From: Schizochytrium sp. TIO01
Taxonomy: Eukaryota > Sar > Bigyra > Thraustochytrida > Thraustochytriidae
Assembly (NCBI GenBank): GCA_004764695.1
Contig: SMSO01000031.1
Coordinates: forward strand, 3,829,048 to 3,893,047
Direction of reading: 5' to 3'
DNA length: 64,000 nucleotides
Shown: one piece after another, positions 1-11,639 of the stretch
Numbering within the stretch: position 1 is the first letter of the stretch
Layout: each line of letters starts with the position of its first letter
The notes under the pieces: model-generated
Databases searched by the model: none
Seen by the model: only the letters and a program-made list of their open reading frames with translations
Told to the model about the DNA's origin: nothing
Program-made: the position numbers and the translations under genes

Positions 1-3000
1 AATCATGTAGTCGCCTGGTTCATGGAACTGTGGAATCTGACAATGTGCAACTAATGTAAATAATGACCCAGGCTGCTCATCATCCGTAGTACTATTGTCG
101 TTCTCAGTATCGGATTCTGAGTTATCTGTTATCACGACTGGGGCGTCATATACATGGCCTGAGGTGGCATGCAGGAATCGCACGATACTGGTTTCCTTGA
201 TGCTTGGTAGATAGAACCTTGACTCCAACGTCAAACTCAACAAATTTTCTGATGAGGCATCTGTACTCTTCAATTCTTCAATTTCTTCCTGTGCCTCGCC
301 ATCAGAAAGAATATGTTGTGTAACACATTCAGGTTGAATGCTTCTGATCACAGGTTGCTCAAAGATTTCTACAGTACCTAGAGAATGTAAGAAATCCCGT
401 CCGTTCACCGCCACTCGTACGGTGAACTTCACTGACTCATGATCTGCCTGTTTTGACTTTTCAAGAGCAACACTTTCTGCCACCTTGCGTGCTTCGGCCA
501 GTTCAACTTCTCGAGTTTCTTTTGTTGATTCGTTTTCCTCGGTAGGTTCCTGGAAATTTTGTGCGAGGTATTCTTCAAAGATTCGCGCATGAAGTTGCTG
601 GCGCATATACTCGCGAACTTTTACATAAACCTCATGCAAGTCACCTGTAGAGCATCTGATAAGAGAACCATTTTGCTCAACCTTTGTTTGTGCTGCTTTG
701 GTTGGAGGAAGTGCAGATCGCTGATCTGCAGTAAACTCCAATTTAATGTTTGAAGTTTGGAATACCCAACCAGGTTGACTGTCCCTTGTCTTGATTTCTA
801 TTTCACACCCAGTTGATGGAAGTATGCATGGAAAGGGTTGCAAGAAATTGCCAGCATAGATGTAGAATGGTTTGGGAGACCAGGACCATGAGATTCCACC
901 ATTCAGTGAAATTGCAAGACGCATTTCTTTGTGGCCCCAACCTTGGCCGTTTGGTAATTCACAATTTTGGAATATGTGAGGCTGAAAGAGAATCTTGGAT
1001 AAATCTTGGCTTAGCTGCCCAGAAACTTCCGAATAGACCTTTGGAAGTGCATCTGGGCCCTCGTTGGGTCCCTGAGGGTAAGATTCTGTCATTCGAACTA
1101 CGATAGAGCCACTGTGTTGCTTCACGAGCCCAGACATATAAATTTCTACAGGAGCTAAACCGTTGACATCAAATTCATCTTTGTTACTTGTTGTTTTTTC
1201 ACTCCCCGTTGGATCTTTACATGGAAAAGCCCATGGTACCACCTGTTCAACCTGAGGTCGGGTCAGAGTGCATGTGCGATGTTCAACTGAAAGGTGTTCG
1301 GTCTTTGCAAAGGTGATACCATTCAACGATATGTTAACGTCCACATCCCCTGAATGAAACCCACCTAATGCATCGATTACATCATTAATGTTAAATTTAG
1401 CCTCAACACAGAGGATTTCGTGAATTTCCCTGGAATTTCCCTCTCAGATACTTGATCCTCTACATCAGACGCTGTAGCCTGCGACGCAGGACCCTTCAAA
1501 GATGCTGGAAGAAAAACCTGTTTTCCTTTAAATGCTAGACGTATGCACAGCTCTGGCATGGCAAACAGTCCAGTACCATTCACTGAAAAAACGCTAGTTT
1601 GCGATCGATCGTCAGCAGAGCATGACAATAAGCAAGATGCAACACTGGATAGCGCGCATGGTTCTGTGTAAATATAAAATATCTCGTCAGATGTGAAGGT
1701 ACTGCCATCGATTGCAACTTGAACCAAGGTGACACCCGCAACAACACTTGCTGGTGCAATGCATATTACATTCCCAGTCAAAGGATCAAACTTTCCATCG
1801 ACAATTTCAATTTGCCGTGGATCCTTGTTATTGCTATGCGATTGTCCAGAGTCTGAGCTTACCGTGGAAGCTGCATCATCAAGGTCAAGGCCATCATCAC
1901 TGAGCGTTTCGTTCAGGTGCTCTGACTCTGTGTCTTCTTCGTTGTTAACAGTGTCATTTGCTTCATTTTGGTTGTTCACATCTACTTTTTTCTGCATAGG
2001 TACAAACCGAACTTTAATGGAGCCTGATTCCCAAAACCCAACACCACTGATTGCAACTTCATGCCCTCCTTCTAAAGGCCCGTTGCTTGGATGTACAGCT
2101 GAGGCCAAAGTTGGAATGAGAATGAGAGCTCCAGCATGCGCGGATACATGTGCGAGCCCTACACGGGCATCTGGTTTATCTTTTCTGACTATGAGTTTTT
2201 GTGGTACTCGTGTGGTCTTTCCCTTCGAAATACCCAGGCCCCATGTGTATGGGACGCTCTGTATTGAAGTTGAACCTGACGCATGCCCACATGCCGAAAC
2301 AGACTGCATACGAGGTAAGCTTCCGCCATCACTGCAAACTTGAGTAGGCTCGAAACGTGATTTTAAATCTCCAGTGCCAAGTTGACCGTATGAGTTCAGA
2401 CCCCAGCTCATCATAAAGCCAACTTTATCAAGGACAAGAACATGAGAGTCACCACACGCTAAATCAACGTAGAATCCCACTCCTTCCTGATTTCCCGATT
2501 CGTCATGAGAAGCACTCGCTGAAGATGTAGATGACAGAGTAGTTAAATTTAGTTGAAATTCAGAGGGGTGCTCTGAATTCAAAATTTTGCTCTTCTGAAT
2601 ATTTTCACTTTGAGGACTTTGAAGATTGTTGCTTTCCCTGTGACTTTGTAAATCAGGCACATTTGAGCAAGACTGATCCGATTTTTCATTATGAGATCGA
2701 TCGTCTGCTTCAAGACGGGCATCTTCACTCTCGAGCCCCAGGGTCTTGCGCGCTTCCTCAGGTAAAATGTCAAGATAGTCTTCAACAGTTTCAACGTCAC
2801 TGAGTTTATCATGCCGAGTAGTTTGAGAGTTTCCAGATCTAGCTGATTCACCCTTGCAAGGTCCAAGAACTCGACTCGGCTTATTTCTTGCTGTACAGCG
2901 TCCCATGCCAAGCTGACCGCAAAGACCCTGGCCCCAAGTCCACACGGATCCATTTGTGTCTAGAGCAGCTGAAAAGTGCGAGCCGCACCCAATTTTGTAG

Positions 3001-3608
3001 ATGTGAACACGGTGTAAACCCTGCACCATTCTTGGAACAAGGCGAAAAGCCATATGGGGATAGATTTTAAGATTTACCTCGTCAACTACTCCTTGACCAA
3101 GTTGACCTTCAATGCCCCGACCCCATGAGAAAACTACTCCATCATGAGAAAGAGCCAAGCTGTGTGCACTTCCACAACTTACTTGTTTAATCTCATGTGC
3201 ATCCAGATTTGGAACCACCTCTGGAACTTCAGATCCTCGAGTATGGCCCAGACCGAGTCGACCTTCCTCGCCACTCCCCCAGGTGTATAGTCGACTATCA
3301 TGAAGCCCAATGCCGGCCAAGAAATTACTGCTAAAAGCTATGCTCTCAAGTGGGACATCGTTCATAATCTCTCCATTAGATAAGTCGTGAGCACATCCTT
3401 GGACGTCAAGTGCAACACACCTACCATTTCGATTGCAGGCCAATTGAACAAGTTTGATACCACGGACGTGCTCGGCGGTGCGACTCTCCTTCTCATCAAC
3501 CATAAATACCTCGCCAAGGACACCTGGTGAGATTTCCTCCTCGATCGGGGCGACCGAATCGAGACCCCCGGTTCGAGCTGTTGCGAGAGGATCAAAAGGT
3601 CCATCCAT
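1..3608 (-). CDS. RCC1 beta-propeller plus IPT/TIG-domain protein, partial, with one frame break
   Basis: The protein begins at an ATG (MDGPFDPLATARTGG) and runs leftward off the window, so its C-terminus is missing. Residues about 80-480 contain RCC1 blades with the typical SWG/TWG..GQLG pattern (YTWGSGEEGRLGLGH, FSWGRGIEGQLGQG, WTWGQGLCGQLGMG, SWGLNSYGQLGTG). They are interrupted by a low-complexity Ser/Glu-rich insert of about 110 residues. From about residue 500 an IPT/TIG-like beta-sandwich follows (HPSNGPLEGGHEVAISGVGF), and further Ig-like material continues to the edge. RCC1 propellers often act as guanine-nucleotide exchange or scaffold modules; the partner here is unknown. The frame that opens the gene stops at 1377. 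The frame continuing leftward (FNINDVIDALGG onward) is open without a stop from about 1430 to position 1. The switch falls exactly on an 11-bp tandem duplication at 1420-1441. Family assignment is firm; the specific function is not. Confidence 0.85.
1420..1441 (-). repeat. 11-bp tandem duplication that breaks the RCC1/TIG frame
   Basis: On the minus strand, GGGAAATTCCA is followed immediately by GGGAAATTCAC. Dropping one 11-bp unit joins the two open frames into one continuous reading frame through this point, giving VSEREIHEILCVEAKFNIND. Confidence 0.85.
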
Positions 3609-5122
3609 TCTCTCAGATCACTAACTTGAACGATCTAATCAACTCCCGCTCGCTAGTGAAGTGAAATGCGAGCTACAGAGCTGTGCGCACGCCGTACGGC
3701 GTGGCCTCCGATACCTGAGGTCTAGCAAATACCTGAAAATACTCTTAGTTTTACTGTTCAATATTGTATTCGAAGAGATTTTTATAGCCGTTGAGATTAC
3801 TTGTTTTCACCACTTCACAGTATAGGTCCTGGTTCCTTTGATCAGGCTTATTTGTATTACTAGGCCAGAACAGGAACAATTACGAAGGCTAACTACCTAG
3901 CACTTATTACTTATTCTGATATCATAATCATTGCAAAATTTTCAGAATCACGAAGAGCAGTAGTAAGTTCAAATTGTATCGTAGCAACAAGTCTATATAC
4001 AAATCTTCAATTTCAAATATTTTAAATTAGTCGTGGGCCTGGGCTGCATTTTAGCATAGGTACAGAGAAATAATGCCATGTACTCTCACTTGATGAGTTA
4101 GTGTTATACATCTTTATCTTTGGTTGTAAAATTCAACTCAGTCTCTAAAATGTTCGCCAATGCTCATTTATTATCGCCGATGCTCATTTATTATTAGAAA
4201 AGGCATGAAATGGAGTAGGTAAGAAATAAAACTTGTTACAGAAATCTTCTTGCATTATCCAGGATGAAATACACGATGGATTGGGCTATCTTGAATATAA
4301 CTCAATAGTAAATGTACCTTAGAATAGTCGTCTATTAAAATTTACCGGAAAAGGATAACCTTAGAATAGGTAGTAACGAATGTATTTTAACAGCATTTGA
4401 ATGTAATTGCATCAATCAAAATAAAGCAATACATCTAAACCCTCTTACAGCTCATTACAAATACTTAGGCCTATAATGTGATATCAATAACTACGCCTCC
4501 TCGCTAAATCCTGGTCAGTACTCATCCTTACTTTCCCCCTTTTTTTTAATTGCAGATGAGAAAGAGGGATTTCATACTACTGAAATTTTTTCACAGAGTC
4601 CTGCAAGTTCACTATCATGGAAATCGGGAGTGTGATAGAGGTTATAAGTACTTTCATTCGAGGTCTTTTGATTACTGATTCATTGCCTGGGTGAAAGAGC
4701 TCAAGGAAAAGGACTTGGGAGGGGTACTACCTACTCCTCTAACTAGTGATACTGATATAACGATGATTTTCTGACTAATTATGGTTGTCTATTATTAAAA
4801 GTAGGGAGTATTAGTTGAAATAGGAAATAGGAGCCTAAATAAGAATAAACTTAAAGAGAATTCTCTAAAGAAAAGGAAGAGAAAAGAAAAAGGAAGGAAG
4901 CCAGCAAGCGGAGCGAGTGGTGGAGCCGTGGTATCATAGGCTTCCTTTATAATCATTGATAGTGTCTTCAGCACCACCAGAGAAGAACTCAAATCGCTAA
5001 CGTTGCTGCGACGGGGTCCGTGGAGACAGGCCGGTTGGTGTCCAGCACGAGACGAGACAGTCAGGCTTCTAGATTCATTGAAGGAGCAGTTGAAAACCCC
5101 TGAGTCACAACAACAGGGTACG
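3609..5122. other. intergenic region between divergent genes
   Basis: This AT-rich stretch separates the RCC1/TIG gene (minus) from the small basic-protein gene (plus) and should hold both promoters. I saw no coding-like frame, tRNA or mobile element. Purine-rich sequence (GAAAAGGAAGAG-like) lies around 4855-4905, upstream of the plus-strand gene. Confidence 0.5.
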
Positions 5123-5667
5123 ATGGCTCAAGGCACGCTTCGCAGCTCTTCAAGTGCTCCTGCGCGTAAGAAGCAGTCTAGACAGAACCTCGCTCGCGCA
5201 CAAGCTATCAAGCGTAAAAATGGTAAGTTTGTCTTGTTCAAACTCACACAGAGCTACCTCTGTGTCAGAAGACGATGCTCTGCATCTAAGGACTAGGATG
5301 GTTAGCTTGGTGTGCCCCTTTGGAAAGGGTCCCAATCGTTCGATTGCAATGGACCAACCAAATGATCAAGAAGTTGAATACTAACTTAAATGTCTTGAAA
5401 TGCATTAACTTTTCAGCTCCCGTGAAACGCAAGAAGCAAGTGCGCGATGTCAAAGCCACGCGTCTTCTGCACCAAAACATTGAGCGTCTTGCAGCCGCGA
5501 AGGCTGTCAAGAATGACGGAAACTTGCTACGTATCAAGGAACTGGCAGAAAAGGGCAAAGCACAGCTCCATCTCGAGGAAAAGAGCAAGCAGAAGAAGAA
5601 GAGTCGTAAGCGGGAGGAGATTGAAGCTCTGCAGATCGAAAAGGCTCAGCAGCGCCTGCAAAATTAA
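5123..5667 (+). CDS. small basic protein, UPF0390/DUF2462-like, two exons
   Basis: Exons are 5123-5222 and 5417-5667, giving 116 residues. The 194-bp intron has a GTAAGT donor and a TTTCAG acceptor, and splicing rebuilds an Ala codon (AIKRKN-APVKRKK). The protein is very lysine/arginine-rich and starts MAQG. It then has a conserved-looking basic segment APVKRKKQVRDVKATRLLHQ and the helix NIERLAAAKA. This order resembles the UPF0390/DUF2462 family (human C19orf53), small nuclear/nucleolar proteins that also begin MAQG and carry an APKK..KL..NI.. segment. The match is remembered rather than computed and the C-terminal charged helix is longer, so the name is tentative. Any small ribosome-biogenesis or chromatin protein is an alternative. 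The exon structure is well supported. Confidence 0.6.
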
Positions 5668-8454
5668 TTTGACATCTCCTCTGTATCCCACAAACTTTTT
5701 GCAATGGTCCTCTATTCATCCGGTTTTCCTGATTTTGGTACTGCGACCCTTACATTATAATGTAACGCCGGATAAGATGTTCTGTACGTATTCTCCTACA
5801 ACAAAATAGTCTCCATCATCTCTGCTATTTACAAATTGTCTACCTTAGATGGCCTTGACTATGATTTCATTCAAATGTTAGGCTTGAAGACGGAGGCTTA
5901 AGATGCGGCAAGGTAGAAGCAAGCAAAGCTTTTGCAAAACACATACTACGTCTTTCTGAGTTTTCGTATGATGGAAATGAAGTGTAGAGCAGGTTTAAAA
6001 GAGTCCCCACGTATACAAAACGCTAAATCCCAAATAAAGTATTCAATTTGTTGTGTTATAAATTGTCAGCGAGGTATCAGAAATGTTAAACTTCAGATAA
6101 GCATTCACAAAAATTCAGCTTCACAGTGTCTAATGTCTGACGTGCGTTCTTGTATTTCTGTATTTCTTTTGTCTACTTTAATCAGAATCAAATATTGCAA
6201 GTTGGCCAATGATAAGTATATAGATTGATATGCATATACTATTATGGTATATGGAAGAAAGGCAACTTGATTATTTCATCACGACTGCAAGTCTAAAATT
6301 TACTCCTCTAATTTTTCAGAGAGAGATATTTTCAGGGTTGAGTTTTATATCAAGAGCAGACCTTTTCAAAAAAATTCGTTGCTTAAAGGTCAAGAACTCT
6401 TCTGCATTGCTTCACTATATAAAGAATGCACATTTGAATTTTACAGGCGAAGTTAACGAAATCTAAGGGTTAAATATTTACAATGACTTATCAGGGATAT
6501 TCTTTAGACAGCTGGAGTGAATTTGTCGTTGATTCGAAGCTAAACTCTCTAGCTAACGCGCCTTAATTAGCCTTAAAGTCGACTTGTCTTTGGCGAAACT
6601 TGGCATATTATAGCGAGGAGTGGCTTAGAGAAAAGCAACTGAGGTTAAATATCTGTTGCAAATTTGACCATTTAGGGCGAGGTAAACTTGAAACTTTGAA
6701 CAGATAAAAGTTTATCCTTTCTTAGTAATGAAAGGCAGTCATTCGTTCAACGTTCCCTAGGATAATTGTCAAAATTAGACAGGTTTGATGTTTAATATCG
6801 ACAACGTCTTCCCTTTCCCTATGATCACGTTTCTGGACAGTATCTCCGGAAGTCTACAGTAGAATGGAGCTAGTCAGCTCTCGTATATTTTCAATCAATA
6901 AGAACATAGCAAGCGCTTGAATTTTCCATTTGATTATAGTAATTTCTCAGCCCACCAATCTTCTTCCTTCCTTGCTATAAACAAAAGTTAGTACATTTCC
7001 AGGAGGCTATTCATTCTTGGCACAGACTGGCTCAACCACTGCGCAAAACCAAGACTATATTTAAATCTTTTGGAATTGAAACAACCTATGGACAATGAAA
7101 GTGACTTTAAATTTTATGGCAGGGTCAGACTCGGAAATTTGGCGTTATAGAATCTTGAATCTGGAAGAGTGACTCTGCATAATAATGGTATCTATCCCCC
7201 TGTCTAACCACCGCACAATTAGGCAGATTTAGGAGTGATCCTAAAAAAGTAACTATGGGACCTCTTTATAACACCTTAAATACTTCTTTCACTTTAAGTA
7301 ATAACTCATGGTTGCTGGAGCATGGCGATTCTTATTATAGTCTTAAGCACTACCTAGTCTTTTCCTTTTCCGTGGTTTGCGGCTCTCGTGGGACCAGGTT
7401 TCGAACAATTTGAACGAAAAGATGCTGCCGCTGCGCGAAGCTAGGTCCTTGATTTCCTATAAGGCTTCAGACAACTCGTGGGTTGTCTGAATTGGGGTTC
7501 TGATTTTACGATTAGCAGCAGCTGAAGGTGGTCTGTGAATGAAATTTTAAGGATGGATGCAGGGTGCCAGGAGCGTGTCCCTCTAGAGGTTTTGTCCTTG
7601 TGGTGGCATTCTTCGAGACTTTCATGTTTTAAATTTATTTATTCTCTTTTTCTTTTTTTTTTGGACGCCAGATCAGTTCTTTCCAAGGTTCTTATTTCTA
7701 CTTTACAGAATTCCAATACTTCACTTGCTCACAGTACAGATTTAGAAAGCTTGAATTCACCTTAACTACAGAATCATGAGAGGGGGAGTTCCTCTCTACA
7801 CCTACTTACCTTACCGTTTCCAGTGTGTAAGTGGAGATTACTTCTCAGTGTTGCTTAGAGGCAGTGGTTACTCTCATTAAAATTAAAACTATGTGCTTAA
7901 ACTTGATCTTGTGAGGAAGTTATTAGTCACAGTGTATAGAATATAATAAAGTATAGTGGATGAAGGAGGGAAGCCCATTATTTTTTTCTCCCCTTTTAAA
8001 GGGAGATGTGAGACAGATCATTAGAGAGAGAGAGAGAGAGAGTGATGTAGAGTCTTCAGGGGAGAATGGGTAATGAGAGAGGGCAAGCAACTCTTGGCCG
8101 CCAAGAACCAGGAACTGAGCGGTGCAGAAGCGAAGAGGGTTGCGCGCGATCGAAGACGAAGGGTCTGATTGCGGGGAGGCTAGCGGTGTTTGCTCGAGGT
8201 GCGTGTAGATACTAGGTGTGTGCACAGGTTCAAAGGTCTTGCGATCGTCGTTAGGAAATCAGAGCCTACACAGGGGTGTCGCTTTCCTCAGCAGCGCAAC
8301 TACGTTGCCTTGAAACAGCGTGCTTGTCTAAGTCTTCGCAATTTGCTGGGACAATACAAATTGAGCGCAAAGGAGGGCAACCTAAGAATTCGAGGTGAAC
8401 AGGGGAAGGTTATCAAACTGACTTTCAAAGCCTAGACCTTAAGATTCTGCGAAG
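5668..8454. other. intergenic DNA with GA microsatellite
   Basis: About 2.8 kb of AT-rich DNA without a convincing coding frame. A (AG)10 tract lies at 8023-8042. The last 400 bp, from about 8080, are distinctly GC-richer and probably are the promoter and 5' leader of the downstream gene. Confidence 0.5.
8023..8042. repeat. (AG)10 microsatellite
   Basis: A perfect AG dinucleotide run, about 410 bp upstream of the start codon of the next gene. Confidence 0.95.
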
Positions 8455-9957
8455 ATGCCATCTCAAAAGGATAATCCGGCCTTTGTTGCCATGTACAAGC
8501 AGGAGTTTGGGCTTCATGTTGTATGGCAAAAGGTCAGCCTTGAGGAGCTGGCGGAGCATGAGAACTATTTTCATGGGCGCTGTCCAGACAGCATGTTGGC
8601 GAAGGGTGTGAAGAACTTTTTGGATTGCCTGTGTGAGTCTGATCAGGAATCTGCCAGGCGGGATGCAGTTCTGAAATTCGGAGGCCATGTTGCGCGGGCT
8701 CTATTCGTGAGTAGCATGCCTGAGACTGTGCGCGTGGCGTGCTTTGAATACATGCTACGAAGCAGGATGTGCTTCAAACTCCGAAATAACGGAAATGGCT
8801 TCTACGTCAAAGCGCTCAAGGATTGGCTCTATTCGCAAACTTTTCACAAATATGTGGAACGCTGGATTGCTTTTGGCACAACTTTCAAAGTGCCGTCTCA
8901 GTCCGGATCGCGAAAGGGTCAGAAGCGTGGCCGGGCTTCTAAAGGTGGCTCGACTCCTACGTCCGCGACAAGTCCGGCCGCTTCCCCAAGTTCTGGTGTG
9001 ATGGCGAATGGAACTGGGAATGCTGCGAATGGGAACGGTATGAGTGGCACTGCTGCTGCAGGCAACGGCCCCTTGGTCAGCGTCAATGGTAGCAACGGAG
9101 CTTTGCCCTCTTCTGCAAGCACGGTGTCTGCTTTTCACCCTGCCATGGGCTTAGCAGCTATGAACGGAAATTCCTTTCAGGGCCTTGAGGAGTCTTCTCG
9201 AAGCGGAGGTTCCAGATCTGCGCGGGGTTCGCGTGGGCGTGGAGGATCTCTGCCTGGAACTTCTGGTAAAACCCGCAAGCGCCAAGATCCAGGAATGGAT
9301 GCGGCTGGTGCGCATGGGGTCAATGGTTCTGGGTTCTCCTCAGTCAAAATCCCGGTGTTTGGGGGTTCTGACAATGAGGATGACCAAAATGAGGTAGATG
9401 ATGACCACGAACGGGACCCTGCTCACTCTACTGAAGAAGCAGGTCTGGAGGCTGAGGCTGAAACAGAACTTATCGATAGTGAGGACATGGGTGACGACGA
9501 CGCACACGTCCCACTAAAGGTCCAGCTGCGACAGCTCAAGAGACGTCTGGTGGTGCAGGAATCAACCCTGCAGGTGTTACAATCCCGCTTCGGCCTTTTG
9601 GAACGCGTCAACATGCAACAGCAAGCTATTATCAACCAATTGGTATCTCAGGCTGTTATGCAAGCTAAAGCCCAGGCCGAGATGCAGTTCCACTCGCAAG
9701 AGCAACAGGCCAATGGGCGAAATGCCGACCTCTTGGCGAAGCAGCTTCAGCTGCATCACCAACAACAACTTCACCAGCAGCAACAGCAACAGCAACAACA
9801 GACAGCATCTGTGAAACCTGAAGAGACCAATAGCTCATTAACAGCGTCAGGAGCATCGGGTTCTCCACCTCCAACTTCAACAATGTCTACTTCACCGTCG
9901 CCCTCGCCGCAACCATCAGCTATCGCTTCCAGCGAAGCGATGTCTATTGCTCAGTAA
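8455..9957 (+). CDS. unrecognised 500-aa protein: globular N-terminus, basic/acidic linkers, coiled coil and poly-Q
   Basis: A single uninterrupted reading frame from ATG to TAA, clearly coding by composition. Residues 1-150 look folded (VAMYKQEFGLHVVWQKVSLEEL, then FVSSMPETVRVACFEYMLRS and a C-terminal FHKYVERWIAFGTTFKVP). I do not recognise this domain. Then follow a basic patch (SGSRKGQKRGRASKGG), a Ser/Gly/Ala/Asn-rich stretch to about 240, an Arg-Gly segment (RSARGSRGRGGS) and an acidic block at about 310-345 (DNEDDQNEVDDDHERD). After these come a predicted coiled coil at about 350-410 (KVQLRQLKRRLVVQESTLQV) and a His/Gln tract ending in nine glutamines. The composition suggests a nuclear regulatory or chromatin-associated protein, but that is inference only. 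The ATG is the first in frame after the GC-rich leader. Confidence 0.85.
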   Translation: MPSQKDNPAFVAMYKQEFGLHVVWQKVSLEELAEHENYFHGRCPDSMLAKGVKNFLDCLCESDQESARRDAVLKFGGHVARALFVSSMPETVRVACFEYMLRSRMCFKLRNNGNGFYVKALKDWLYSQTFHKYVERWIAFGTTFKVPSQSGSRKGQKRGRASKGGSTPTSATSPAASPSSGVMANGTGNAANGNGMSGTAAAGNGPLVSVNGSNGALPSSASTVSAFHPAMGLAAMNGNSFQGLEESSRSGGSRSARGSRGRGGSLPGTSGKTRKRQDPGMDAAGAHGVNGSGFSSVKIPVFGGSDNEDDQNEVDDDHERDPAHSTEEAGLEAEAETELIDSEDMGDDDAHVPLKVQLRQLKRRLVVQESTLQVLQSRFGLLERVNMQQQAIINQLVSQAVMQAKAQAEMQFHSQEQQANGRNADLLAKQLQLHHQQQLHQQQQQQQQQTASVKPEETNSSLTASGASGSPPPTSTMSTSPSPSPQPSAIASSEAMSIAQ

Positions 9958-11639
9958 TGAAGGCGTACCCAGCTTCTGTTTTTGGCACTTCATTCTTTGC
10001 AAGTACTTTCGCGCCCCATATTCTCACCACATTTTTCGCGGCCACATCCCAGTGTGGGCATCATGGATCGACGCTTGCATCATCCTAGGCCTGTCATTGG
10101 CTTCACATTGTAGCTTCAGTTTTGTTGCTTGCTCTTCCTCTAATTTATGCGCGGCGGGAATAGAGAAACCGTCAAAATCAAATCACCCCAATAAGACTCT
10201 GCTACAACATTTATTTGTAGCAACAACATCCTTGAAACACATAAAACAAAACAAAACAAAAAAACGAAGAAAACGAAGAAAAAAAGTCAAGCAAGTAAGC
10301 AAGCACCAGCAACAGAATCTCGTCAATCTCCCTACACACGCCAGGGGAATAAATCGCATTCAGATTCACCACTTTGCACATGGTGGCAGCAACAACATCA
10401 TAATGATGATAAGGGAGGTCAAAAGCCAAACGAAAACACACGCACATGAAAAAAAACCACCTCCAACCTTCAAACTCAATACAAACTCGACGAACAACGA
10501 TGCAATTCCTTTACGATATAATAAACACGCCAAAAATATGTACGACATCAAAAAAAACTCTTAGCATTCACTTTGAACACAGTCCTATTCGAATCTTTCA
10601 TCCTTGAGTAGATTAGTGAAGGAAATAAGAGGCGCTAACATATCTAGAGCGTGATTGTTGATTTTTCGCAATCAATCGACGTTTTACTTTGCTTTTAATC
10701 CCCCCCGGGAGTTAGAGAACTACTTGCTTATTGTCATCTAATGAAGATATCCACATTTTTTATAGCAAAGCAGGGACGTTCCTACGCTAAGTCGGCCGTT
10801 CATGAGTAACGAAGGAACTCTATTGCTAGTTAACAGGTGATACGGATCATCTTCATCCACCAATACAAAAAACAAAAACAAAATCTTGTTAATTTGTAGG
10901 AATACACAACTATATCTGCAATTGCACTTGAGTAGAAACAAGTGTTACGTGGTTCTGATGAACTAGATTTAAAAGTTTAATGAAGTAACTGTGCTGCTGA
11001 TAATTGTAATGTTACTAGTGCTGCTCTTCATAACAAACTAAGATGCCCTCGTTGATTGGAATGATTTAAGATTATACTACAATACCTCGACCTCAGTTAT
11101 CTGTAATGCTTGATGAACTTGGTACCCTGGATTTATGATTGCTATGATTTAATCATGAGGTATGACTGCCCCGACCTGACTTCTCGGTGCAGTGATTAAA
11201 GGATCCTGTTATGTAAAGGAATACAAAGTGGTTTATAATGAGAGAAAACAATTATCTCAATACTTCAAATCCGATGCATTCACAATCTATGTTCATAGGA
11301 TAAGGTTGTAATAACAAGACTGCAATAATTCGAACAGGATGTGTCCACAGCTATCTTTCAAGAAGCGAAAATGTGTTTGCAGTCTGGGTCTAGCCAGGAT
11401 GGCTTAAAGTCAAGCATTCTTTTAAGAACAACAACGATGTGGTTCTACAAGTATAGGTTTTTAGAGGGCGTAGGATCCTATCGTGTAAATGAATATGAGC
11501 TGGTTGTATCAACAAGAAGACAACGAAAGTCGTCAAAATATGCACATCTCACGAAATTGGGCTTTCTTCAAGGTTTTGGTAAATTTTCGGATTTGGGTTT
11601 TGCGGAGGGATAGAAAAGGAGGGATGAACATGAAACACT
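9958..11639. other. intergenic DNA between convergent genes
   Basis: This stretch lies between the ends of the 500-aa gene and the Rab gene. It contains an A-rich patch with AAAAC repeats at 10235-10290. A 205-codon open frame at 9947-10564 exists, but its composition (long Lys/Asn/His runs) is that of untranslated A-rich sequence. No RNA gene was recognised. Confidence 0.5.

Noticed and set aside
1729-2343. Plus-strand 204-codon frame opposite the RCC1/TIG gene
   Set aside because: It is antisense to well-conserved RCC1 and TIG coding sequence and has no recognisable domain.
9947-10564. 205-codon open frame after the 500-aa gene
   Set aside because: It overlaps the upstream stop, is rich in Lys/Asn/His from A-rich DNA and has no recognisable domain; it looks like 3' UTR sequence.
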